Shown in pieces: positions 8,275 to 15,327 of a stretch of DNA of 32,507 nt. How positions within the stretch are numbered: position 1 is the stretch's first letter; each line of letters begins with the position of its first letter. This DNA comes from Atopobiaceae bacterium UBA5363 (GTDB lineage Bacteria > Actinomycetota > Coriobacteriia > Coriobacteriales > Atopobiaceae): NCBI GenBank assembly GCA_002407925.1, contig DHPN01000011.1:87016-119522 (forward strand). The letters are read 5' to 3'. The notes beneath the pieces were generated by a model. The model made no database searches and was not told where the DNA came from. It saw nothing but the letters and a program-made list of their open reading frames with translations. Position numbers and translations under genes: made by a program.

Positions 8275-8283
8275 TGCTATCGT
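8275..8283 (+). promoter_or_regulatory. Extended -10 promoter upstream of queA
   Basis: TGC TATCGT at 8275-8283 resembles the extended -10 elements before queH and the ABC importer operon. An upstream TTGTTT at 8252-8257 is spaced 20 bases away, longer than normal for a -35. The start point would be near 8290, about 23 bases before the queA start codon. Confidence 0.45.
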
Positions 8284-8312
8284 GGGGCGGTTGCATCCAA
8301 CGAAAGGAAGCT

Positions 8313-9476
8313 ATGCGTACCGATGACTTCGATTACGACCTACCCGATGAGCTCATCGCCCAAGCCCCGGCAGAGCCTCGCGACTCCTGTCGGCTGCTCG
8401 TGCTGCATCGTAGCGATGGCAGCCTCGATGACCGCCACTTCACTGATATCATCGACTATCTCGAGCCCGGCGATCTGCTCGTCGCCAACAAGACGCGCGT
8501 GATGCCCGCGCGGCTCGTGGGGCACAAGCAGGACACGGGTGGCGTCGCCGAGACGCTTCTGCTGCGCCGCCGCGAGGACAAGGACCCGCTCGGTCATGTC
8601 TGGGAGTGCCTCGTGAACCCCGGGAAGCGCCTGAAGCCCGGGGCGGTGATCGAGTTTCGCCCGGGAGGGCCCCACGCGCCTAGCACGGCCCCGGTCGTAC
8701 TCAGCTGCGAGATACTCGACTTCCTCGAGGACAACAAGGGCGGCCGGCTTGTGCGCTACGAGCCAGCAACAGGGCTTACGCTCGACGCTGCGATGCACGA
8801 GGCAGGCCGGGTCCCGCTGCCGCCCTACATCAAGAAGTACGAGGGCGACCCGGAGAAGTACCAGACGGTCTATGCGATGCATGAGGAGCACTCGGCTGCC
8901 GCGCCTACCGCGGGGCTGCACTTCACCTCGGAGCTGATACAGCGCATCAAGGATGCTGGCATCGGTTGGACGACGGTCGAGCTCGAAGTCGGCATCGACA
9001 CGTTTCGCCTTGTCACCGAAGACGACCCGACCAAGCACGTGATGCACACGGAGCGCTACCACGTGCCCCCCGAGGTCGTGCGGGCCATACATGAGACGAA
9101 GGCGGCCGGCCATCGGGTGATAGCTGTGGGCACCACGGCGGTTCGCTCGCTCGAGAGCGCCTGGGAGGCAGGCGCGCCGGCGTCGCAGCCGCCGGTTTGC
9201 GCCCGTGGCTTCGAGCATGCTGCCGATTCAGCTCTTATCACCGGCAAGGGCGACGTCGTGCCCCGTATCGACGCGACGACGAACCTCTACTTGATGCCGG
9301 GCTCCACCTACCATGTGATCGACGTGCTGATCACGAACTTCCACGTGCCGCGCTCGACGCTCATGATGCTGGTATCAGCCCTGGCCTCACGCGAGCAGAT
9401 CATGGTCGCCTACCAGCATGCCATTGAGCAGCACTACCGCTTCCTGTCCTTCGGCGACGCGATGCTCATCGAGTAG
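8313..9476 (+). CDS. queA: S-adenosylmethionine:tRNA ribosyltransferase-isomerase QueA
   Basis: QueA transfers and rearranges the ribose of S-adenosylmethionine onto the 7-aminomethyl-7-deazaguanine base of tRNA, making epoxyqueuosine. The sequence shows the full family pattern: FDYDLPDELIAQAP at the start, LVANKTRVMPARL, a glycine-rich core, PLPPYI, YQTVYA, SAAAPTAGLHFT, VELEVGIDTF and near the end TNFHVPRSTLMMLVSA. The length of 387 residues is slightly above the usual 340-360, mainly through an insert around residues 185-195. ATG 8313 has AAGGAAG two bases upstream and lies just behind a probable promoter. The frame is open further upstream into the amylase gene, but that part does not resemble QueA. 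Queuosine partners queH and tgt lie on either side. Confidence 0.96.
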   Translation: MRTDDFDYDLPDELIAQAPAEPRDSCRLLVLHRSDGSLDDRHFTDIIDYLEPGDLLVANKTRVMPARLVGHKQDTGGVAETLLLRRREDKDPLGHVWECLVNPGKRLKPGAVIEFRPGGPHAPSTAPVVLSCEILDFLEDNKGGRLVRYEPATGLTLDAAMHEAGRVPLPPYIKKYEGDPEKYQTVYAMHEEHSAAAPTAGLHFTSELIQRIKDAGIGWTTVELEVGIDTFRLVTEDDPTKHVMHTERYHVPPEVVRAIHETKAAGHRVIAVGTTAVRSLESAWEAGAPASQPPVCARGFEHAADSALITGKGDVVPRIDATTNLYLMPGSTYHVIDVLITNFHVPRSTLMMLVSALASREQIMVAYQHAIEQHYRFLSFGDAMLIE

Positions 9477-9514
9477 CTCGCTGCTCGATGAGCAGGCCGG
9501 CACAGGCTGCCGGC
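9463..9514. terminator. Paired hairpins between the convergent queA and coiled-coil genes
   Basis: The end of queA overlaps a perfect 11-base inverted repeat (9463-9473 with 9484-9494). A second hairpin follows at 9496-9514 (GCCGGC/GCCGGC). Neither has a T-run, so they are not classical intrinsic terminators. Their place between convergent genes suggests a shared transcript-end or stabilising structure. Confidence 0.45.
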
Positions 9515-9527
9515 TCGCCAGCGCGGC

Positions 9528-10793
9528 CTATGGCCTCAGCACGAAGAAGACGATCAGCACTACGACGATGATCACGGCGGCGACGATCGCGATGAAGATG
9601 AGGCGCTGTTTGCGGGTGGCCTCGCGCAGCGCCTGCTCACGAGCGGAGAGCTTGTCAGCCACAGCGCTTTGGCGCGTGATCTCGTCGCGGGTCTTCTTTA
9701 TGCGGCCTTGGAGCTCGGTGGTCGCCTGCGGCGTGCTGTGCACCTCATTGGCATCCTTGAGCACGGCGGCCGCGTCGTTGGCCTTCGCTTTGGCCTCCTC
9801 CGTCTCGCCCTCGGCGGCCTTGGCTGCCGTCTCGCAGGCGCTGATCTGCTGACTTAAGGCGCTTTCTTGGGCCGTCGCCTTCTTGTAGAGGCGGTCATAC
9901 TCGTTCCTCTTGGCGTCGGCCTCCTTCTTGGTCTCGTCCGCCTGCCGCTCGGCGCTCTCGAGCGACTGTTTCTGGGCCCAGAGGTGGGTCTGCGCGTTGT
10001 CGACGGCACGCTGCGCGTCTGTGGTGACCGTCTGTATGTCCTGCTTAGCCGAGTCGATATGCGCGTGCTCCGCGGCCACCTCGCTGCGCATCTTCGAGAG
10101 CGCATTGATCGAGGCTGTGGGGTTTTTTTGCAGGCGATCGAGCTCGGACTGCACTTTGCGCAGGCGCTCCTGCGCCGAGTCGAGCGTCCGATTGGCGGCC
10201 GCGATGCGCTGGTCGCGCCGCTTCACGGCGTCGTTGGCCTGGTTCTCTGCCATCTTAAGGGTGCGTCGCACCTCGGCGAGCGCGCGTGCGGCGTCGTCGG
10301 CGCGCCCCTTGGTCGACTCCATGAGCTGCCGGTACGGGCTGAGCTCCTCCTCGTTGGTGGCCTTCAGTGAGCTGAGCTTGCTGGAGAGGCTATTGCCCTT
10401 CTCGCGCGCGGCCTTCGCGCGGGCGGCTGCGTCGGTTGTCGCCTTCCTTGCGGCCGCGACCTCCGCGCTGCGCTGCTTGGCGATCTGCGGGTAACTCTGC
10501 TCGATCTTCGTGCGGCGCGCGAGCTCGTTTTGGTCCTTCTTGAGGCTCTCCTGCAGTTGCTGGATCTGGGCGCGGGCCTCCTCGGTCTGCTTGGCGGCGT
10601 CGCTTACGGCCCGCATCGCGGCAAAGCCGCTCATGAAAGAGCCACCTGCGCCCTTCGCGGCGTTGGCGGCACCTTCGCCTGCCTTGCGCGCTGTCTCGCT
10701 AAAGCCTTTCTTTGCCGACTTCTGCCCCGGCGTGGCAGCCTGCCTTTGCTGATCGTGTGTGGTCTTGCTATCGTTTTTGGGAGCGTCTGGCAT
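9528..10793 (-). CDS. Hypothetical tail-anchored coiled-coil protein
   Basis: No known family is recognised in this 421-residue protein. The first 50 residues are polar and glycine/alanine-rich (a short AARKAGEGAANAAKGAGG-like stretch). Residues about 65-390 are almost entirely Ala, Glu, Gln, Lys and Arg in heptad-like order, which indicates one long coiled coil broken near residues 160 (SPYRQ) and 230 (NPTASI). The last 25 residues form a single hydrophobic segment (LIFIAIVAAVIIVVVLIVFF) followed only by VLRP, so the protein is probably C-terminally anchored with the coiled coil in the cytoplasm. ATG 10793 has AGGGGGA 5 bases upstream. It runs opposite to its neighbours and splits queA from tgt. 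It could be a scaffold or envelope-organising protein, but no function is claimed. Confidence 0.8.
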   Translation of the reverse strand: MPDAPKNDSKTTHDQQRQAATPGQKSAKKGFSETARKAGEGAANAAKGAGGSFMSGFAAMRAVSDAAKQTEEARAQIQQLQESLKKDQNELARRTKIEQSYPQIAKQRSAEVAAARKATTDAAARAKAAREKGNSLSSKLSSLKATNEEELSPYRQLMESTKGRADDAARALAEVRRTLKMAENQANDAVKRRDQRIAAANRTLDSAQERLRKVQSELDRLQKNPTASINALSKMRSEVAAEHAHIDSAKQDIQTVTTDAQRAVDNAQTHLWAQKQSLESAERQADETKKEADAKRNEYDRLYKKATAQESALSQQISACETAAKAAEGETEEAKAKANDAAAVLKDANEVHSTPQATTELQGRIKKTRDEITRQSAVADKLSAREQALREATRKQRLIFIAIVAAVIIVVVLIVFFVLRP

Positions 10794-11039
10794 AAGGTCC
10801 CCCTGTCTTGTGTCGTGTCATGAGGCGCACGCTCAGGCGCCTGCATGCCTGCGCCCTCCTGTGCCGCGGACATGTCTTGGCCGCATGCCTCGCAGCCATT
10901 CTAAGGTCTTTCTGCAGTCGGCGGCCTAGGGACTTTCACAAAGTGATGTGTTAGTGTCGCCGTGCTGTGATGTTTGTTATTATATCGGAAGGATACGTGT
11001 ACGAGGGACGCGTGCGCCCCATCATCTAAGGAGTTCAGC
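10794..11039. other. Divergent intergenic region between the coiled-coil gene and ptsH
   Basis: About 250 bases without a coding region. Its right end is AT-rich and holds the candidate ptsH promoter and an AAGGAG ribosome site. The left part near 10801-10900 is GC-rich and holds no clear element for the minus-strand gene other than its ribosome site. Confidence 0.5.
10975..10983 (+). promoter_or_regulatory. Possible ptsH promoter (extended -10)
   Basis: TGT TATTAT at 10975-10983 fits an extended -10 element. No clear -35 lies 16-18 bases upstream. An alternative, TGC TGTGAT, sits at 10963-10971. Either would give a leader of roughly 50-65 bases before ptsH. Confidence 0.4.
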
Positions 11040-11312
11040 ATGGTTTCTAAGCAGACGACAATCATCAATGCTACGGGTCTTCACGCTCGCCCCGCTTCTG
11101 TCTTCGTCAGTGAGGTCAAGAAGTACCAGTCCAATATCACGATCCGCAACGTCGACAAGAACAGCGCTCCTGTCAAGGCGAACTCCATCATGATGGTTTT
11201 AGCTGCCGGCCTGGGCACAGGCACCAAGGTTGAGGTCACCTGCGACGGCCCCGACGAGAAGGAGGCCCTCGACGCCCTGATCGCCCTCATTGACAGCGGC
11301 TTCGGCGAGTAG
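11040..11312 (+). CDS. ptsH: Phosphocarrier protein HPr
   Basis: HPr carries phosphate from enzyme I to the sugar-specific IIA proteins. In this 90-residue protein the phosphorylated His15 is in TGLHARPAS, exactly as in other HPr proteins. The serine used by HPr kinase in low-GC Gram-positives corresponds to Ser49 in KANSIMMV, three residues later than the usual position 46 because of a small insertion around residues 41-47. Whether this serine is phosphorylated here is unknown. ATG 11040 has AAGGAG at the proper distance. The gene stands alone: its own promoter candidate lies upstream and a terminator follows at once; ptsI is not in the window. Confidence 0.95.
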   Translation: MVSKQTTIINATGLHARPASVFVSEVKKYQSNITIRNVDKNSAPVKANSIMMVLAAGLGTGTKVEVTCDGPDEKEALDALIALIDSGFGE

Positions 11313-11331
11313 GCTTCGCCTCAGCACGTTC

Positions 11332-11366
11332 GGAAGACCCGGCGCCGCAGCGACGCCGGGTTTCTT
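11332..11366 (+). terminator. Rho-independent terminator after ptsH
   Basis: A GC-rich 8-base stem (ACCCGGCG at 11337-11344 with CGCCGGGT at 11354-11361) with a 9-base loop is followed by TTCTTGT. An AAGA tract before the stem can pair partly with the T-rich tail. It ends the ptsH transcript 20 bases after the stop codon, before tgt. Confidence 0.75.
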
Positions 11367-11400
11367 GTGTCAGCAGGCTGTCACAGAGGGAAGGTTGCAC

Positions 11401-12528
11401 TTGTTCGAATATGACATCGTTGCGGAGGATCCGACCACCCATGCGCGCGCAGGCGTGCTGCACACCCCACATGGCGACGTGCCGACGCCCATCTTCATGC
11501 CGGTGGGCACCAAGGCGACGGTCAAGGGCCTGCTGCCGCCGACGCTCGAGAGGATAGGGACGAAGATCCTGCTGGCGAACGCCTATCACCTCGCCATGCG
11601 CCCAGGCGCGGATCTCGTGGCCGAGATGGGCGGCCTGCACTCGTTTATGTGTTGGCCACACCCCATCCTGACGGACTCCGGCGGCTTCCAGGTCTTCTCG
11701 CACGGCGACTTCGTGAAGCTCGACGAGGGAGGCGTGACGTTTCGGGCTGTCGACTACGGCGGGAGCTACGTCCACTGGAGCCCGGAGGACAACATGGCCA
11801 TCGCCCAGAAGCTCGGTGCCGACATCGTCATGCAGCTCGACCAATGCCCGGGCTATCCCGCCGAGCGCTCCTTCGTTGAGCGGGCCGTGGAGCTCTCAAG
11901 CCTGTGGGCCGAGCGCTGCTGGCAAGCCCACGACGCCCCCGACCAGGCGCTGTTCGGTATCGTGCAGGGCGGCATGCACATAGACCTGCGCCTGCGCTCC
12001 CTGCGGCACCTGGAGGAGTGCGGCGACTTCCCGGGATACGGCATCGGCGGCTACTCGGTGGGCGAGGACCACAAGACGATGTTCGAGACACTCGCCCCGC
12101 TTGCGGGCGACTACATGCCACGCAACAAGCCGCGCTACCTGATGGGCGTCGGCAACCCCACGACGCTAGTGCATGCGGTGGCCTGCGGTATCGACATGTT
12201 CGACTGCGTGCTGCCCACGCGCACAGCACGCATGGGCACTGCCTTCTCGAGCGAGGGGCGCATCAACCTCAAGAACGCCCGCTTCGCCCACGACAAGGGG
12301 TCGCTCGATGCGCACTGCGGCTGCCCGGCATGCACGGGAGGCTATACCCGCGCCTACCTGCATCACCTGGTGAAGCAGCATGAGATGGCGGCGTCCATCC
12401 TGCTGTCGATCCACAACGTCTCGTACCTCCTTGAGCTCATGGCCCGCGCCCGTAAGGCGATCATCGCCGGCAGCTATGGAGCTTTTGTGCGCAGCTGGGA
12501 CGATTTGCCTGCGGCCAATGACTGGTAG
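11401..12528 (+). CDS. tgt: tRNA-guanine transglycosylase
   Basis: Tgt swaps the guanine at position 34 of GUN-anticodon tRNAs for the queuosine precursor preQ1. The 375-residue protein has the expected length and residues: Asp92 in TDSGGFQVFS, the substrate loop GIGGYSVGE, the nucleophile Asp268 in MFDCVLPTR, and zinc ligands Cys306, Cys308 and Cys311 in CGCPACTGG with a His near 338 (SIHNVSYL). The start codon is probably TTG 11401, because AGAGGGAAGG ends 6 bases before it and the protein then begins like its relatives; TTG 11395 is possible. The frame is open upstream through the ptsH terminator, but that part is not coding. It lies 56 bases before secD, as in many bacteria, but without yajC in between. 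Confidence 0.95.
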   Translation: MFEYDIVAEDPTTHARAGVLHTPHGDVPTPIFMPVGTKATVKGLLPPTLERIGTKILLANAYHLAMRPGADLVAEMGGLHSFMCWPHPILTDSGGFQVFSHGDFVKLDEGGVTFRAVDYGGSYVHWSPEDNMAIAQKLGADIVMQLDQCPGYPAERSFVERAVELSSLWAERCWQAHDAPDQALFGIVQGGMHIDLRLRSLRHLEECGDFPGYGIGGYSVGEDHKTMFETLAPLAGDYMPRNKPRYLMGVGNPTTLVHAVACGIDMFDCVLPTRTARMGTAFSSEGRINLKNARFAHDKGSLDAHCGCPACTGGYTRAYLHHLVKQHEMAASILLSIHNVSYLLELMARARKAIIAGSYGAFVRSWDDLPAANDW

Positions 12529-12551
12529 ACTGTACGAGTTGAGCTGCGAAG

Positions 12552-12570
12552 GGAGACGGGTCTCGTCTCC
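12552..12570 (+). promoter_or_regulatory. Hairpin next to the secD ribosome-binding site
   Basis: GGAGAC at 12552-12557 can pair with GTCTCC at 12565-12570, immediately before the GAGGAG ribosome site (12571-12576) of secD. A weak extended -10 (TGG TAGACT, 12523-12531) overlaps the tgt stop codon. Together they could give secD its own start and some translational control; this is speculative. Confidence 0.3.
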
Positions 12571-12584
12571 GAGGAGATGTACAG

Positions 12585-14324
12585 ATGGCAAAAAGAGATG
12601 ACGCTGACAAGCGCGCGACGGGCTTTGACAACTGGCGGCAAGACGTCGAGCCTGCGGCTAGCCCGGAAAAGAAGGGCCGCCGGCTCTTCCGCAAGAGGAA
12701 GGCCGCCGCGCCCGAGGCGGAGCCTGCACCTGCTGCGAAGGATGCGCCTGAGGCAGAGGACGAGCCTGAGGTGGAGATCTCACGAGGCGGCGCCAACCGG
12801 GACGAGGATGCCGACGGGGATAGGCGGTCGGCGCGGGGCCGTGCGCCGAAGAAGACGAGCAAGCGAAGGCCCGCGCGCGCAAGGCGCCGCCGCAGTCGGC
12901 GGGCGCGCAGACGCCGCCTACCGTCCTCCCAAGCCCGCCGCTGGGCTTCCACCCTCATCGTACTGGCGATCGTGCTGGCGGTGTGCGTCTGGGGGTTCAC
13001 ACCACTTTCCGAGCGCATCACGCAGGGCCTCGACATCCAAGGCGGCGTCTCGGTGGTCCTGACGGCCGAGGAGTCCGACGGCTCCACACCCAGCACCTCC
13101 GACATGCAGACGGCGACCTCGATCGTGCAGCGTCGCGTGAACTCGCTGGGCGCCTCCGAAGCGACGGTGCAGCAGCAGGGCACCAACTCGATCCTCGTGC
13201 AGATCCCCGGCGCCACCGACGCCGACGCGGCCGTGCAGACGATCGGGCAGACCGGTAAGCTCGAGTTCGTCCGCCTCGACGAGATAGGGGACACGGACGC
13301 CCTGCTCAAGCTCAATGCCGGAACGACGGACGTCAAACTCGAGGATGGCACCTACACCGCCTTCATGGACGGCTCCTACGTCGAGTCGACGACGGTGGCC
13401 CAAGCGTCCGAGTCCTCGACGGGGACCTACGAGGTCGACGTCACGCTCAACTCCGAGGGCGCTGAGATCTTCGACGAGGTCACCAAGGAGCTCGCGCCCA
13501 CCAACGGCCGCATCGCGATCGTGCTCGACGGGGTGGTGGAGTCTGCGCCGGCCGTGCAGGAGGAGATCTCGGGCGGCAAGATCTCGATCACGGGCAACTT
13601 CAGCTCCGACGAGGCCCAGTCGCTCAAGACGGTGCTCGACTCCGGCTCACTGCCGGTGACGCTCAGCTACTCCGAGAGCCGCGTCGTCGGCCCGACTCTC
13701 GGCCAGGACTCGCTGCGCCAAGGCGTCGTCGCCATAGCGATCGGTCTGTGCATCGTGATCGCCTACCTGTTCTTCTTCTACCAGGGCCTTGGCCTGCTCA
13801 CGCTTGGCTCGTTGTCGGTCTTCGCGATCCTGTACCTGGGTCTGCTCGCGCTGCTGTCGCACTTCGGTGTCTATACGCTCACGCTGCCGGGGCTTGCGGC
13901 CGTGGTCCTCACGACCGGCTCGGCGGCCGACTCGTCGATCCTTGTGCTTGAGCGCTTCCGCGAGGAGATACGCATGGGCCGCAGCATCCGCCAGGCCTCG
14001 ATCACCGGCGTCAAGCACGGGATCAAGACCTCGCTGGACGCTGATGCCGTCACGCTCGTCACGGCCATTGCGCTGTTTGCGGTCGCCGTTGGCTCGGTCA
14101 AGGGCTTCGGCCTGACGCTCATGCTGGGCGTGGCCTGCGACGTCGTGACGATGTTTTGCTTCAAGGCGCCGGCCCTGCGGCTCCTGTCCCTGAAGGTCAT
14201 CGGGCGCCGCCCCGGCTTCTGGGGGGTCGCGCATGACCTCGAAGAGGCGCAGCGCGCCCGCGAAGGCCATGAGGCCGCCGCCGAAGGCGTCGGCGGCGTG
14301 AAGGAGGGCGAGGTCCGTGCGTAG
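12585..14324 (+). CDS. secD: Protein translocase subunit SecD
   Basis: SecD works with SecF to complete protein export using the proton gradient. The core is clear: first membrane segment around residues 124-142, then LDIQGGVSVVL, the periplasmic P1 domain with RVNSLGASEATVQQQG and SITGNFSSDEAQSLKTVLDSGSLPV, and five further membrane segments. The fourth carries the actinobacterial ADSS motif followed by ILVLERFREEI. An unusual feature is a cytoplasmic N-terminal extension of about 120 residues: first acidic and Ala/Pro-rich, then strongly Arg/Lys-rich just before the membrane. The total of 579 residues fits this addition. ATG 12585 has GAGGAG 8 bases upstream. The secF start overlaps the secD end by 8 bases, so the two are translationally coupled. 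yajC is absent. Confidence 0.95.
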   Translation: MAKRDDADKRATGFDNWRQDVEPAASPEKKGRRLFRKRKAAAPEAEPAPAAKDAPEAEDEPEVEISRGGANRDEDADGDRRSARGRAPKKTSKRRPARARRRRSRRARRRRLPSSQARRWASTLIVLAIVLAVCVWGFTPLSERITQGLDIQGGVSVVLTAEESDGSTPSTSDMQTATSIVQRRVNSLGASEATVQQQGTNSILVQIPGATDADAAVQTIGQTGKLEFVRLDEIGDTDALLKLNAGTTDVKLEDGTYTAFMDGSYVESTTVAQASESSTGTYEVDVTLNSEGAEIFDEVTKELAPTNGRIAIVLDGVVESAPAVQEEISGGKISITGNFSSDEAQSLKTVLDSGSLPVTLSYSESRVVGPTLGQDSLRQGVVAIAIGLCIVIAYLFFFYQGLGLLTLGSLSVFAILYLGLLALLSHFGVYTLTLPGLAAVVLTTGSAADSSILVLERFREEIRMGRSIRQASITGVKHGIKTSLDADAVTLVTAIALFAVAVGSVKGFGLTLMLGVACDVVTMFCFKAPALRLLSLKVIGRRPGFWGVAHDLEEAQRAREGHEAAAEGVGGVKEGEVRA

Positions 14325-15324
14325 TCATTTCTCCCATGAGATCAACTTCCTCGGGCACCGCCGCCAGCTGCTGAGCGTCTCGGCGATCCTCGTGACGCTG
14401 GCTATGATCGGTCTCATCGCGCGCGGCCTCGTCTTTGGCATCGAGTTCAAGGGCGGCAGCGAGATAGACTTCCAGTCCACCGGCGACGTGACGATCGAGC
14501 AGCTGCGCTCCGCCCTGGAGGCCACCGGCGAGCAGGACCTCACCGTGCAGACCACGGAAACCAGCGACGAGAGCGGCTTTCTGGTGCGCTCGGACACCAC
14601 TGACCCCAACACGGCCAACGAGCATGCATCCGCCGCGGCGGAGGCGCTCGGCCTTGCCGACAGCTCCTACACGGTCACGACGATCGGCCCTGACTGGGGG
14701 GCCGACACGGTGCGCTCCTCCGCGATCGCGTTTCTTGTCGCCATCGCGCTGATCATTGCGTTCGTCTCGATCCGCTATGAGTTCAAGATGTCGATCACGG
14801 CCGTCGTGGCGCTGCTGCACGACCTGGTCATCACGCTGGGCGTCTACGCGTGGACGCAGACGGCGATCACGCCCAACGTCGTGGCGGCGCTCCTTACGAT
14901 CATGGGGTATTCCCTCTACGACACCGTCGTGGAGTTCGACCGCATGAATGACAATGCGAAGCGGCGTGACGACGTGCACCGGACCTATTTCCAGATTGCA
15001 AACTTTTCTGTCAACGAGGTCATCGTCCGCACGATCAATACGACACTTACCTCGCTTGTTCCCGTGCTCGTGATGTATCTGATAGGCGGCTCCACCCTGC
15101 GCGACTTCGCATTTGCGATGCTGATCGGAGAGGCCCTCGGCACCTATTCGAGCTTCGCAGTCGCCACGCCGCTGCTTGCGCTGTGGAAGACCCGCGAGCC
15201 GAAGTGGGCAAGGCTCGAGGCGCGCTATGCCGCGGCCGCGCCGCGCGACGCGCAAAAGGGCACAGGCACCCCGAAGAAGAAAGGAAAGGCCCCGAAGGGA
15301 AAGGCCCCGAAGGCGACCAAATAG
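14317..15324 (+). CDS. secF: Protein translocase subunit SecF
   Basis: The partner of SecD in the SecDF export complex. The 335-residue protein starts with a membrane segment (residues about 18-35), then GIEFKGGSEIDFQ, a small periplasmic domain, and five membrane segments with the hallmark MGYSLYDTVVEFDRMNDN; the Asp in YDTVV is the conserved proton-relay residue. The Tyr-Asp version of this motif is the actinobacterial one. The last 45 residues are Lys/Pro-rich with a repeated KGKAPKGKAPKATK-like tail, probably disordered and cytoplasmic. The start is GTG 14317 inside the end of secD, with AGGAGG upstream. The recJ-helicase gene starts 3 bases after the stop, so all are likely one transcript. 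Confidence 0.95.
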   Translation: MRSHFSHEINFLGHRRQLLSVSAILVTLAMIGLIARGLVFGIEFKGGSEIDFQSTGDVTIEQLRSALEATGEQDLTVQTTETSDESGFLVRSDTTDPNTANEHASAAAEALGLADSSYTVTTIGPDWGADTVRSSAIAFLVAIALIIAFVSIRYEFKMSITAVVALLHDLVITLGVYAWTQTAITPNVVAALLTIMGYSLYDTVVEFDRMNDNAKRRDDVHRTYFQIANFSVNEVIVRTINTTLTSLVPVLVMYLIGGSTLRDFAFAMLIGEALGTYSSFAVATPLLALWKTREPKWARLEARYAAAAPRDAQKGTGTPKKKGKAPKGKAPKATK

Positions 15325-15327
15325 GCG

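Noticed and set aside
8049..8312. N-terminal extension of queA into the amylase gene
   Set aside because: The extra sequence is not QueA-like, and the ATG at 8313 has a ribosome site and a promoter just upstream.
12860..12945. Possible compensating frameshifts in the Arg-rich stretch of SecD
   Set aside because: The other frames give equally low-complexity sequence, and the frame is open on both sides, so there is no evidence for an error.
13647..15255. Long minus-strand open frames opposite secD and secF
   Set aside because: They mirror strongly conserved genes and have no recognisable domains.
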